This document shows positions 12,001-24,600 of a stretch of 64,000 nucleotides of DNA, one piece after another. Each line of letters begins with the position of its first letter. The first letter of the stretch is position 1. The stretch spans positions 24,228,611-24,292,610 of the forward strand of contig NC_034414.1 of NCBI RefSeq assembly GCF_002078875.1. Reading direction: 5' to 3'. The notes under the pieces were generated by a model that was given only the letters and a program-made list of their open reading frames with translations, had not been told where the DNA came from and did no database searches. Position numbers and translations under genes: made by a program. This DNA comes from Numida meleagris. Taxonomy: Eukaryota > Chordata > Aves > Galliformes > Numididae.

Positions 12001-12614
12001 GTAAATAATTTATGGCCCCTGCACCTTACAGAGTTCCTTACTCTTAAGATTGGTAAAGTATGTTTTTAAGTTGCTTGACTCTGCTTTTGTGTTAAAACCT
12101 CACAGAAGCGGAGTGCCAAGTGTAGAAATAGGAAGGCTGCAAAATGTACAGTAAAGTCAAGTTATTTTTAAAAATGTATTTAGCACTGATGAAAGACATG
12201 CTCGTGTAACAATCAGGCTTTCTAGCTGCACTCACCAGTTTTCAAAATAATCTTTAAATCTGCAGAAAGTTCAGAAAGCTCCGTTCCTTTGGACTGGGCT
12301 CAGTGCTGTGCCTGCTCCCTAACAAAGCTGTAACTTTGCCACCAACTCTTTTGTTTTAACACTTTGATCGTCCCAGGCCTTTGAGGAAAAAAAATTGTGC
12401 TCCTTGGTATAGGTTTCTCTGCAGAATTTATTTTGTATTGTGCTGTTTACATCACTTTAATATCTCCATAGGAATTATCAAGTACCTCGTGCCTTGAAAG
12501 CTGTGTGCCGAGGTGGTTTGACCTATTGAACGCTCCTTCTTACCTGAGGTTTCTTGTTCATTGTCGCTGCAAACGCTCGCTCTTTGATTACAGATTGTGT
12601 GCTCAGAGCATCCT

Positions 12615-12616
<2 letters not shown>
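9051..12616 (+). other. PHF21A: PHF21A 5' intron, first part
   Basis: Presumed intron sequence downstream of the CpG island, if transcription starts there. CpG-containing sequence persists in patches (9260-9540, 10190-10400). A consensus-like donor CTGGAG|GTAACT at 9539 could end an untranslated first exon. A short perfect stem, 'aggtgct' at 10269-10275 with 'agcacct' at 10281-10287, lies in one patch. No coding exon or named repeat seen. A T run lies at 10914-10932. Confidence 0.5.

Positions 12617-12647
<31 letters not shown>
12617..12647. repeat. Poly(A) run, 31 bases
   Basis: Uninterrupted run of 31 A followed by an A/C-rich stretch. No AATAAA signal lies in the 60 bases before it and no parent transcript is recognisable, so it is listed only as a homopolymer. 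Confidence 0.9.
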
Positions 12648-12649
<2 letters not shown>

Positions 12650-14336
12650 AAACCCAAAAAACCCCACCAGAAAGCAAACATCACCCCAGCCCCCCAGCCT
12701 GACGCTTGTTGTTAGCGGTGGAATGCATTTCTGTGTGGTACATAAGGAGCGAGGCTCTGCTTAGCGTGAGCTGTCTCGTAGGCCGTGTTCACGCCGCTTC
12801 TATTTTAATGTCTGATGCCTTAAAACGCGCGTCTTCCGGCTGCTGCCCTTCCCTGACAGCACCGTGCTCCTAGGACAAAAGGCGGTGTTAGCAAGTTCAC
12901 TCGCTGCAGAAATTGTGCTTGTTGCCTCTTGGTATGATGGACTCTACCGTTGTGTGTGTAATTAGAAATATGTTCTGAAAACACAGCCAATGCAATTTTT
13001 TAAAAGGGAGCATGGAGATGTGGAGGGGGGAGCACTTGAGGGCAGGCTGGGGCCTCTGAGGTGGCCTGAGCCCGGCTGGCCTCGGGCCTGCAGGAGGGGG
13101 ACTCGCACCTAGCAGCAGGCTGTGGTCGGGCTGCTGGCTGTGTCTGTGCCTGCGCGACACTCGCTGTCAGCGCTAGGGAACGTCGATTCCTTCCCGTGCT
13201 CCCCTCCAAGCCTGCCATCCCGCTGCCGGTAACTGTGCGTCCCAGAGGCGCGTGGCTGCAGATAGTTAATGGGAGAGATCCAGTGGTATCCGAGTGAAGA
13301 TTTAAATTGTTTTAGCCAAACTTCTGAGTAGTCGCAATAATTATTTTCTGATAAGCTGGCTGATAGTAACTATGGCAACAGCTGTCTTTGGCCTGTGGAC
13401 AGTATCGCTGTATTGACAAAACCCTCAGATGCTTCTAAGGCCTTTTGCCTACGTGGGCAATGCACTAGGACGTCCATCAGGTGATGGGGATGCCACCTTC
13501 CCCTCCCTGCAGCACGGGGCCCTCTGCCTGTTTCCCTGGGTGCTGTGCTCCTGCTCTCTAGCTGAAAGCGGTGCACGGACCACTCTTCCACAAAGGCTGG
13601 CAAAACGTACTGATCCTTAGAGATGGAATTACATGGGCATGTTCCTGTTTCTTTAAAAATAAGAAAAACCCCGAGCTCGGGAGGAGAAGGAGGAAGAAAA
13701 CAACAAGGAAGACTTGTTCATTTTGATCACTGGTTATTTCCTTCCTCACTAAACCTTCTTAGAGCAGACTGGTAGGGGGAGCTGCCCTTCCCTTTGCTGA
13801 AGTACAGCGTATTCTTCTCTGAGGCCTACGCTGAGATGCAGCTATTTAGCGTTCAGCTAAGCTCGGCTGCTTCTTGGAAGAGACGTGAGCTTCTGCTTCA
13901 GCACGGCTCAGAAATGGAGGAAGAGAGCAATCTCTTTCCAGCTGACTAAATTCTGGACAGGGAGAATGTGCCCCTTACCAAACATACTTTTCCTATTGAT
14001 ATTCAGAAGCGCGCTCTTTGAAAACAGGCTTTAGTGTTAAAAACATAGCAGTCCTGGGGAAAAAAAAAAAATAACATCTCTACGTGCAGTGAGATTAAAA
14101 AGCCGTACTCTGTTCTGCATGCTTGAAAGTAGCTAAACTGCTGATTTCTCAGTTGTTGGATAGCTGATGTGTATTTATACTGAAGTCTTTGTCTCCTTAA
14201 CAGCTCCAGCCTGTGAGCAGTAGCTGCTGGCTCTGTTTACCTGCTGCCTCTCCATCCCCGTGTGGTGCGTGCGTTCTGGCCTGCAGAGGCGTGCAATATG
14301 GCCTACAGCTGGGCTCTTCAGCACGAGCACTGCTTG
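12648..14336 (+). other. PHF21A: PHF21A 5' intron, GC-enriched part
   Basis: No exon or named repeat. The interval 13020-13260 is distinctly GC-rich with about a dozen CpG, and may be a regulatory element or a far shoulder of the promoter region. Confidence 0.4.
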
Positions 14337-14432
14337 TGCAAACTACAGGCCCCAGTCTGCCATGCTCCAGTGTTGTCTGCAGGCTTGCCTGCGTAGTGCT
14401 GCACTGATGCATCCTGGGACTTGTAGTTTGCA
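14337..14432. repeat. Fold-back (long imperfect hairpin) with ZNF143-type motif
   Basis: The outer arms are TGCAAACTACAGGCCCCAG (14337-14355) and, on the other strand, TGCAAACTACAAGTCCCAG (14432-14414): 17 of 19 positions agree. The centre is a perfect small hairpin, GCAGGC-TT-GCCTGC at 14379-14392, whose axis lies within a base of the axis of the outer arms. Parts of the intervening sequence pair as well (CAGTG near 14368 with its complement near 14406). The right arm at 14427-14409 reads as the known vertebrate motif ACTACAnnTCCCAGnATGC bound by ZNF143/STAF. It could be a fossil fold-back DNA transposon, a pair of diverging ZNF143 sites, or a structured transcript. The inverted structure was read directly; its identity is inferred. 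Confidence 0.75.
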
Positions 14433-17400
14433 TTTGCAGGAGCTTGAGACTTAGGGTGACAGGTGAAATATGCTATAAATCCTAGAAACTGAATTGTCGC
14501 TGCCATGAGCAATCCCTATCAGGAGAGCCGGCTGCTACTGCTGTGCAGCAGCACATACATTTATCCATGAGTCGGCTTCTAGTCAAGTGGTATCTTCGGG
14601 GAAAAGCAAGTGATGAAGTCAGTCCTCCAGCTGCACGTGTGTTCTTATACAAAGAGTATGTAAGTAATTGCATGAATTGCTTGTCTCATCTACGATTGCA
14701 AGTGCAGTGTTTGATCTTCTGGAAACGTTGCATCTTTCAAGGTAAAGTTGTGGATGGAAACATAGCAGGAGGAGGCTCCCCTTGCTGGTGCTGCTGGTGC
14801 CTCGTTCCTCCAGAAGTGCTACCTGGTGCTTACGGTGGATTCTGCCACAGGGAGAAGGCGTGTGAGCAGCTCTTTGCCTGCTGAGACCTGACTTCTCTGT
14901 GTGGCTGCTTCAGCTGGAACCATGAGGGCACAGGGAAGCATGCTGCTTCCCTACCGTGGCGGTTAGTGACATCACTGTTGTCACCGCGGACACACGGAAT
15001 CCCCGGTTCCTGTGTTTGACAGGTGAGGCCAGAAGCACGCCGTGGCCAATGCTTGTCTCACTGCACTTCGGCTCTGGTCCTTGTGCTTGGATTCATGTGG
15101 AGCTTGTATCGAAGAAAGCAAAGTGTTTCTGGAAAAGAGGTAGAGGAGTAGGAACTTTCAAAACACTGGTTTTCGGTGTTTTGTTTTGTATCCGTAGGAA
15201 TTACTTATTTTCACATTGACTTATGTTGAGTGGGACTTGCTGCAGTTAATGTGGACATTAATATGGTTTCAATTGTTAGGCCCGTAGCAAGTTTCGTATT
15301 TGCTATAGTCTTGTGTGCCAAGTCTTGGATACTGCAGTTGTCTTAATTTTTAAGTGAACAAGTGCTTAGCTTTAACTCTTGGTCCCAATTTATTAGGTCA
15401 ATTTATTAGTTCTGAAGTTTGTGGGAAATAATAACCAAAAAAAGGCTTATCATTAAGTGCCAAGCAATACCAAATGAGCCTTTTTGATGTTTTTGGAGAG
15501 TTTAATTAGAGCTCCAGTCATGTAAAAATTCATGTGTGTTTTGCTTCAAGCTCTGCATAAGTCTGAATGCCTAAAATCAGAACACGAATAGGTAGTAGTA
15601 CGAGCAGGACTTCCAAACTTCTAAAATTGGAAAGTAGCTTCTGCGTATCCACCATATCTACGTCTGTGTGGCAAAATTCTTCTCTTAGAAATGCACGAAA
15701 TTCAGCTCAATATAAATTTAGAGTGTATATTTGCTTCATAGTGGCCTGAAAAAGAAAGTTGACAAAAAAAAAAAAGTTGTCTTCTCTTTCACCTGTACAG
15801 ACTTTAAATGTGACAGATATTTAGGTAGTAATAGCTTCTTCGAGGCCAGGGATGTATTTTGTCGGCACTGATGGTTTGTACAGTCTGTACGTTGCTGACA
15901 CTTCTGTTTAAAACAGATACAAATAAGGAAAATCCGTACCTAGGACCTCGTGTGTTCTCTAAGAGTTAATAGTGTTTGCTAATAGTGGTGTAGCTTTCTT
16001 TAAGGATTCACAGCCCATGGAGAGCAAGCTGCTGGCAGGTCGCACAGTTAGCTAGATAGTTACTATTGGTGTATTGACATGATTAGAATGTTGTTATTGT
16101 TGCAGTGCAACGATGAAATTCCCTTCACCAATTGGAACTACACAACCGGCAGAAGAAACTGAGATAAATCCCTATGTAGTGGAACGGTGATGTATCTTGT
16201 CCTTCAAGGATGTAGTACCTTCCGTGCAGAGCCTGTGACAGTGCCCCTTGTAATGCTGCTGGTATCAGGGTATTCGAGATAAGGAATGTGGGTAATAGGG
16301 ATGTACAAAAGGATTCGGTGCATAGCTGTACAGAAAAACTCCTCTATAAGTATCTCTTATCTCAGAAGAGCAAGCGTGTCCTGATCTGGGAGGAAATTCA
16401 GGCCATGCTGAAGTCGATGAGAAGTCTGCTGTTGGATGAGGAGTGCCATGGGTGACTTCATTCTTTTCTCCCCAGAAGGTAGTTTTAAAGGGCTGCAGCA
16501 CCTAGCAGGGTTTGAGGAATCTCGCTTCTGTTTCTGATGTTGCTGCTGGCCCTTGGATCTCACACCAGTTACTTTGTGTGCCAGTGTCTTTACTGTTCCT
16601 TTAAAAAAGTGGTTAATACTGAGCTCCTGTAAAGCTTTGTAAGAACGTGGAATGTATTTATTCAGGGCTTTTGCTTAATGTGCTAACACAACAAAATTTT
16701 AAATGAAAGCCAGAAATTAGTCCTTGACATGTCCAAGGATTTGTCTCTCTCTCCTTTTTTGCCAGTATGACAAAACTGCTCCGACTGAGGTGATCAGTCT
16801 AAAATTTGCATAACCTAATGTGCAGTGGATTTTAAAAATAATAATTAAAATCAAACAAGAAAATGCACAAAAAAACCCCCACACCTCTAAGAAACCTTTC
16901 TCATAACTTTGTAGAAGGACTACAATGACCCATGTTTATGATGAAACTTTTGCTAGTTTGGACTGGGGCTTAGCCTGCAGTAATTGTCTTTGATAAAGTT
17001 TTTATTGTGTAAATCTTGTTGTGTGTGCAGCACGAATTTGCTGTGTTAAGGATGCTCTTGTCAGTGACTCTGAGTGGAAAGGATGTGGCAACCTGAGCTT
17101 CCTTTGCTACCCTTTCAGATTCTGTTCTGGTCATGAGTACATTGGGAAGGACTAGAGTTTCTGCTGTTTCTGGGCACCAGATAGCTCTCCTTGAGCCAGC
17201 TGCAGTTCTTCTTCCTCTCCCAAAGGTGAATCCCATCATACCTCTAATTCTGCATTATCAGAAAATCCTGCTGAAATTGCCGGATTTATCACCATGAGAC
17301 TTATTTCAGAATCAGTCTGTTTCCGTTGCCTGCCTGCTTTGATATATTTCACCAGCTCTGCTTTTCCTTTGAACTTCGGGCTTTAAGTACACGTGGAAAT

Positions 17401-20400
17401 CTCCCCTTTCTCTTAATTATTATGAATTCTCAACACTGGATGGCAATTTCTTCTAGACTTCAAGCTTGCAACGTACTTGCAGTGTCTTCTCTCACCCTAC
17501 TTCTTGCAGAAATGATACTTGGTTGCCTGGCTGTTGGTGCAGAGCTCTAATAGGTCACGCTGTGTTTAACTGAATCACGTGTCTGTTCCTGTGATGATGA
17601 GCTGCAAATTTTGCAGCCAGTCAAAATGTGATGCTGTTGGCCTGTTGCATCTAAATGCATGCTCTGGGCTAGTCCCTGACTGGAAAGAGTATCCCATCAG
17701 CTGTGGGGTTGATTAGTTCAGTGCAGATCTGTGCCTTCGCTAATTAATGCAAGCAGCACAAGTTGTTTTGGTTTGCTGTTGTCATTGCTACAGAACTGCA
17801 CGAGTGGGAAGGTTGATCTTAGATTTGCTCCTTCCCGGTGTAAGATAAGCATGACTGATTCCTCAGAACTTTGGCTCTCCTTTCTGTTTTCCCTTTTCTA
17901 ACTTAGTCTGTCCTCCTCTGCCTCTTGGTTTTGTCCCAAACTATTGGTTTTCTGTATGCTGAGTAAATTTTTGATATAATGGATGATTACAGCATTGTTC
18001 CTGTAAGCTGACTTGCTCGGAAGCTTTTGAGAACTTTTACTGAGGAAGTTGACAGGTATCTGTTAAATCCCTGCTTCATGTGTATGGAAAGTATTATATA
18101 TGAGGCAAGTCTTTATTTTCTCTCAGGTCTGTCAGACTCCTGTGACTTCCTTGGGAATTCTTGCATAATATGGGAAAGGTGATAAAATACTATCTATGCA
18201 TTTTTCCCTATGTTTTTGCCGCTTTGCACTTGAGATATGTTTTAAGCCTTCAGCTATGAAACCTCCCTTGTGTTGTGTTTAAATGTTTTCTGTGTTGCTT
18301 TTGATGCTGTAATCTTTGGTAGTCCAGACTCATATAGTCTTCTTGGGGATCAGAGGTTGTGTTAGAAGGGGCTTGACGTCATGCAATAAGCTTTCACATA
18401 TGTTTCTGGTCCTCATATGGCCCCCAATCCCCCCGCCCCCCAATCATATAATGACCAGAGTCTAAATACAGAGAAGCTGAGGTTCTGAGTATTTTTTCTC
18501 TGTGGGATTTAACAAACAAAAATCCATCCTTAGAACAGCAGGAAGAGGACTGTGTAAGGATGAGGTAATGAAAGGAGCACATAAGAATTCTTGTGTGTGT
18601 GGAGACAAATGTGTTTAAACACCTTTTCTAGCACAGCAATAGGACCATTAAAAATCTGGGCATTAAATTTTATAGAGAAGAATTAGTTCAAAGAAGTTGC
18701 AGTAAGAATGGACACCACACTGATAGCACGGTAGTACTGTGATCGTGAATATTCTAAGTGTCAGTCTTCGCATCACAGAATCGTAGGCTCTAGGTGCTGC
18801 TGTGGTACACGCAGCATTAGTTCAGTACCCTGCACTGTGCTGCCTCATCTGGCTGCCTGCCCTCCTGCCATGTGGCTGCTGTCTCCAGTCTCCTGGGACA
18901 GTGTTGGAGTGGGGCTCTTGCCTCTGTGGAACCAGAGGGTGCCAGGAGAGCATGTGAAGGTTGTAGTAGTGCTGATGTGAGGGGATCTGAAAGAGGGATG
19001 TCCCTCAGCAGGACGTTACTGCCCTCTCTCCCTGCTGAAACCCTGCAGGGATGGGCCCTGGCTCCATGGGAACAAAAGTCGTATGAGGGAGAGGGCTGAC
19101 TGACTACTTCAGACTGCTGATCCTTTTGCTTAGAAGTGGAATCATGCCGTGCTCCATGAAATGCTTTCACTCTCCATCAGCACTAGGATTTATCTATAAA
19201 AATGGATAAAACTGCATTTTAGCATTCCTACTCTGAGGAAACAATCAGTTAAAAATCTGTGGCAGTCAGCGTGGGTAACTGTAAAGCCATGTCTTGGACA
19301 CTTTTTCATGTAGCAGAAGTCTTTCACTCTGCGGGAGTCTTGCACTCAGCTTTTCTTCCATTACACACTAATTTTGCACTTAAGTGATTCCATGTTAGAT
19401 TGTCAGTGATTCTGTGCTATGTTTGTTATCTAGCATGTAAATCTTTTTACTTATATTGAATAATCATGGTTTTGAGAAGAACTTCTATGAAGTATATGGT
19501 GACTTGAATCCTTCCTTTCAGCTTAGTGACTACCATCTGTACTCCCACACTGAGTGTGACTACCCCAGCTACAATTACCATTCTCCAAATGCTTCAGTTC
19601 CCATTTGTGAGCTTGTGAGGGGAAGAAAAGAACAGAAGGCTTCTAAGGGATGAGAATGGAGAACGTAAAAGGGAAAGGGGAGGCAAGATTTGAGGTTGAT
19701 ACCTGTGCCTGTATCTGGACAGGGAGCAGCAAAAAGTGTCAGCTGGCTGGAATGTAGGGGAAGGAAGAAGAGAGCACATCAGTGTAATAATTTTGGAGTG
19801 CTTCCTGTTGACTTGTTAATACTGCATGGAATTTGGCCCAGGCAATCCGCTGTTGTGAATCAGCACAGTTTATTCACTGGAGTATAGGTGTGCCTGTCCT
19901 TATTTGAGAGTCTGCTTCACTTGAAAGATAACAGGTCAGTCTGGTGAATATTACTATTGCCGCATTTTGGATTAGAAACTGAGGCAGAAATAAGTTCCTT
20001 TATTCTGCTTTGCTGTGAGTTTGTTGAAGGCTTTAACCCAGAAGCAGAGGCCTTCCCTCTTGTGTTTAATCCAGGAAACTGCCCGCTTCCTTCAAGTCCT
20101 GAATGTTGCTGCAATATAAACAAAAACAAGCTTAAAAGCAATTTACCGATCACGTATGGGTGGTGTACAAATAAGCAGTGCTTGCCCCAGAGGAGGTGAG
20201 ACTATCATAAAACAAATCGTACAAAATATGCAAGGTACTTTTGTTTTTGAAGTTTGGGATATATTCTTTTATTAGGTTGTCTTGGATTGAAGGAAAAGTA
20301 GGCATTTGAATAAGAATGGGAGACCTTATGGTGCATAGGGGAGATTATGATTAATAGATGAGAATGTGAAATCCTATGGAAGTGTGGAGTTGCATAGATA

Positions 20401-22772
20401 AGGCCCGCTGCCCAGAAAGAGAGCAGAGTTCAGTTCTACAGAGCTTGAAAAAATATTGAAAGGTAGTGGTGGTGGTTGTTGCTCTTGGATTTTCATTTAT
20501 TTACTTATTGGTCCCCCTTTCTGGCTCCCTTGTGCTACAGAATTAGTACGGAAAACTGCAAATTACCTCGCAAGCATGGTTATGTTTCTGAAAATACTGT
20601 TTCATATTCTTAATGTACCCAGAGGGTCAGAGTTAAGGTTAGTACTTGCATTTACTGAACTGAAACATCTCCAGAATGCACTTTGTCTATGATCGGTGTG
20701 TGAATGCTTCCAATATCTCCAGTGCATGATATTGCTATGTTTCCGTATCATGTTTTATGGGTCTGGTACAAAGAACTTAATGTAGTTGGTTGCATGAAAC
20801 AGTTCAATGCACTGCAAAAATAACCAGTTTCATCAGTGTTGAAGTCTTAGCCACTTGTTAAAACTGTTCTGTACGCAGCTTATGTGAGCAGAGTTCTCCA
20901 GCTCTCCCACGTGAGCGCTGCTCAGGGACAGATATCTTGCTCCGTTAATTTGGACAAACCCCTTTACCAAGTGGAGAATCAGCAGCATCAGCAATACTCA
21001 GATTTCTGCGTTTATCCCAGCTGCTGGTCCAGCATTGCTTCCACTAAGTCTTCTAGCACTGCTCAGAGAAATTATATTCCAATGCAAACATGAGAGATCT
21101 AGCTCCTTTTTTGTTATACACCTCAGTGTCTAATGTAAAATATCTCGCTGAAAGGTGCGAGTCCGGTGCTTAAAACTTCATGCCGTTGATTCAGTGGCTA
21201 TCCGTAATGTTAGGCTCTGCTGTGGTGTTGAGTAATAATCATTCTAATGTATGTCTCTTATTCTGAAGCACCTCCAGGTATGACCCTAAATTTCATATAA
21301 ACCACACTGTTTGTGGTATCTGCCAGTGTCTTATGGTATTTCTAGAGCTTAGGAACTCTGACGTATGCTCTTCTAATGTTTTGTTAGTCGTTTGTATTTT
21401 GAGGCACTGGTTCTACATAAGCCTTGGGTTGACGTTCAGCAGTAAACTGTTTTAGTAGTCTTACTGAAGTGTTTTTATGTTGTGACATCTCAACTCTGTA
21501 ACTGTGGAGACAGTTTCAAGGCCAAATACAAGGCAACTTGAGTAACTGCCGTGTCTCATTCATTACTGTACAATGTGAATTCTTTGTTTTTGCTGATCTC
21601 TCGAGTTGTAGATTGAAACTTCTCAGAGTATCTTCTTGTGTTAACAGTTTAGTGACTGGCATGCTGCTTCAGTTAATTTATGTGCAGTTAATCCCATTGA
21701 CATCAGCACTGCTTAATGAAATAGTGTTTCTAAAATAATCTTCAGTGATATTGCCTTGACATTAAAGGCTTGAGATCTGAAGGGATTGTATTAGCTGGTA
21801 CTGCATTTTTACAGAGAGAAAGCTTTGAATTCTTGCTCTCAGTGTTGCCAAAGAAAGCAGCCTGCTTTGTGTGTGTGCCTCAGAGAAATGTGAAGTAGAA
21901 CAACACGAGAACAGTGTAACAGTGGTAAGGTCAGTTTGCATCATGGCTAGGACCAATTGCTTGGAATGGCAGCACATGGGCGTAAATCTGGAGACATCCA
22001 TACAGTTGTCCAATTCTTCTTTCGTCTCCGAACAGCCTAATGTGGGAAGAGAAGATTCCTTAAAATCATCACGTGTATTTTGGAATATATCAGAATCAAC
22101 TGGGTATTCCTAAATAGTAGTTGAAGTAGTATCACCTGACCTTGAACTTAGGAGGCGAGCTAGAGGATGTGTTCGTTTTTATTATTAAGGAGATTGCAGA
22201 GTTTGCTTGATACCATTGGGAGCTCTTATACCTTTCTTGGTGCTCAGTGAGAGATGGGACAATTCAGAAGGAAAGTTCCGCATCCAGGTTCTGCATCTGG
22301 AAGACAGATCGTGCAACTGTGACAGGCTTTACTGATGGGTTGGAGAAGAGAGATTTTGTTCTATGAATTATCAGCAGAAGCACAAAAACATGAATAGATT
22401 CGGTACAAACACATGCTATGATTAAATCCCCTTTCATTTCTCTTGGGGATACTGGCAAATTCGTCCTGAAATGTTCAGCCTATGATAATGCAAAGTACAA
22501 GAACAACTAGTAAATCTGAGGTTCCCAACTACAAGTAAGTGGCAGTTTCTTTGAGTTGTTGGTTTGTAGTGCTGTTTGTTGCCTGTGTAGTTGGCGCAAA
22601 TGATCTTTGGGATGACAAGGGCATTATTTTGCTGGTTCCTCCTTCACAGCAGGACCAGCTCCGGTGCCATTACTGGCTGAGGAAACAACTCACTCCCTGA
22701 AGAAAACGAACAAAACCCCCCAACTTGTGGTCTCATAAGCAGAAGGTTATTTAAATAAAACGGTGCTACCCA
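14433..22772 (+). other. PHF21A: PHF21A 5' intron, nothing recognised
   Basis: Over 8 kb of AT-rich intron. No exon with both splice sites plus an open frame, no RNA gene and no recognisable CR1. Short A or T runs occur (for example near 15764-15774). A fragment at 18772-18790 resembles the very end of a CR1 copy but is too short to call. Confidence 0.45.
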
Positions 22773-23640
22773 CTATGTAAAACAAAAACACAATGTAGAG
22801 CAGCTTGAAATTTTTATTTTCGTCCTTTTGTATGACCTAAAGAAATCTGTCATGTAAACTGGATCATGGTCAGCTTTCTCACTAGTGTAGATGAGCAGTA
22901 ATTTTATTGAGGCATTGTTTGTGTCTTTGTGAAACTGATCACAAAGCTTCTGTTTTTTCTTATATGCTTTTTTTTTACGTGATACTTGCTTGTTCCGGAT
23001 AAAGATGATAAGCTTATTGGGCACATCCATCTTCATCTTGCTGCCTGCAGCAATACTCAGAGGTGGCATATGTGGGACACTTGCTTTGTTTTCCAGGCCC
23101 TTAGTAATTTGGGCTCTAGAAAATGGAATTCCTGTGTCAGGATTTGCAGACTGAGACCTGCTTGTTTATCCTGCATGGCTCTCAGTTTGGCTATCTTCTA
23201 AAGCTCATCTGTCGGAAGAGGAGGAGGTTGACAGTGATGAGAAGGCAGACATTCCCCAAATTGTTTAGGCAGTGCTTTCTAGCAGAATTTGCAGTATTTT
23301 GTTAGAAAATTCTATTCAGTATTTGTGCTGGGTCTCAGCTTGGGGTGATGCATTTCCTTCAGCTGGATTTCCGTGTTAAAAAAGAGGGCATCCAGTACTG
23401 CTCCAGGGTCAGGCAGGACCTGATGACTTCGGCAAGTTTCGTTTTCTTGGAGAGGAGTCAGGCATTCATCTACACGTTCCCCTGGAATCCATTGGTTCAG
23501 GAGATCTTCAGTCAGCTGGGAAGAGGCCAAATTGCCGCCAGTCTTAAATGGGTCCTGGCAATTTTTCCAGCAACTGTCCATGGTTTGTTTAGCGCTGCGT
23601 TCCGGCTTTCTGGGCCTTCCTTCGTTAACGGACTAACTGC
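22773..23640 (-). other. Possible degraded coding-like block, - strand
   Basis: Two consecutive open frames on the - strand: 89 codons at 23581-23312 and 98 codons at 23069-22773. They are separated by about 240 bases with stops. The second product is lysine-rich (RKKKAYKKKQKL) and the first is hydrophilic and mixed in composition, which looks more protein-like than most frames in this window. I do not recognise either. There is no poly(A) tail or clear boundary to prove a retrocopy. It could be a decayed pseudogene or mobile-element gene, or chance. Confidence 0.2.
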
Positions 23641-23726
23641 CTGAATCTCCTTGGGCTGACATCCTGGTTGGTGAGGGATTTCTAGGAGATTTATCAGTAA
23701 AACGGACTATGTAATAAAAAATAATA

Positions 23727-23740
23727 ATATATATATATAT
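23727..23740. repeat. (AT)n microsatellite
   Basis: Seven perfect AT units within a short A/T-only stretch. Confidence 0.9.
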
Positions 23741-23937
23741 TCAAGGATGTGGCTTTTTTATGTCTTTTAGTGATGCATTATATCACGCAATAGGCATAAA
23801 ACAGTTTGGTTTCTGCTTCAGAGGTTGCAATTTCTGTTTTTAATGTTACGTGCTTGAATTATAGCCTGGTTTATTTACCAGAAGGACCAACCTCCAAAGC
23901 AACCCAAGACTTGCTGGTATGGCTGCTCAATGTGATA

Positions 23938-24600
23938 ATATGTAAGAACTAACACGGTGCCGAGGACCAAATGTCCATCTCATCTAGCATCTTGCCTTTA
24001 TCAGCGGCCAGCAGCAGCAGCTGACTGAACAGCATAGGAAACAGGGGAAGCCTGTCAGCTGCTGAAATATTAACAGAGTAAGTTTGTGACAGACACTTGT
24101 TCAGCCACTGCCTGAGATGGAAACTGCGTTTGGGCTGCTACAGTGAGGAGAGCAACTTCAAACTAATTATAGGTGAACTTGATGGCTTTTTTGAACTCAT
24201 TTATATTTGTTGCTCCCAGTGCTCCACAGCAGCGAGCTCCATGCAGTTTAACCACATTTCCTGTGTGTGGGGTGGGTTGATGTGAGAGAACCAGTCCCAC
24301 TCTCAGCGTGCTCTCCAGTTGTCCTTCATCTCCATGCCACTGTAACTCTGTGTTGAGGTGGGGTGGCCAGAGCTACATGTAACACACGTCACAGCCAATT
24401 GTTCCCTGTTTAGTTCTTAGCTGTGTTTCTCATAAATGCTGAGATTTTTTTTTCCTCTTTCTGCTGCTGGGAGTTGAATCTTGCTTGCAACAATCTCAGT
24501 ATCTTTCTCCTGAGTAGTAATGCTTAGTTTAGACTCCTTGTGTATTTATAGCTAAGGTTATTTTTTTTTCCCTCTGTTACTTTGCACTTGTTAATACAGG
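23938..24600 (-). repeat. Fossil CR1-type LINE, - orientation
   Basis: A strongly diverged LINE of the old amniote CR1 type that is abundant in turtles and crocodilians. Read on the + strand, it begins with 'taagaac', then a 'ccaaatgtccatct-atctagcatcttgcc' block and 'agcggccagcagcagc' (3943-24020 region). Later come 'ttttttgaactcatttata' (24187-24205), 'ggggtggccagagctacatg' (24361-24380), 'atctttctcctgagtagtaatgcttagtttagactcc' spread over 24501-24537, and 'gttactttgcacttgtta' (24577-24594). These follow, in order, the antisense of the old CR1 3' ORF end and 3'UTR as I know it. Many small indels show great age, and no frame survives. Confidence 0.75.

Noticed and set aside
18772..18800. CR1 terminal fragment ('cacagaatcgtag')
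   Set aside because: Only about 15 bases resemble CR1 and the sequence that should follow is absent.
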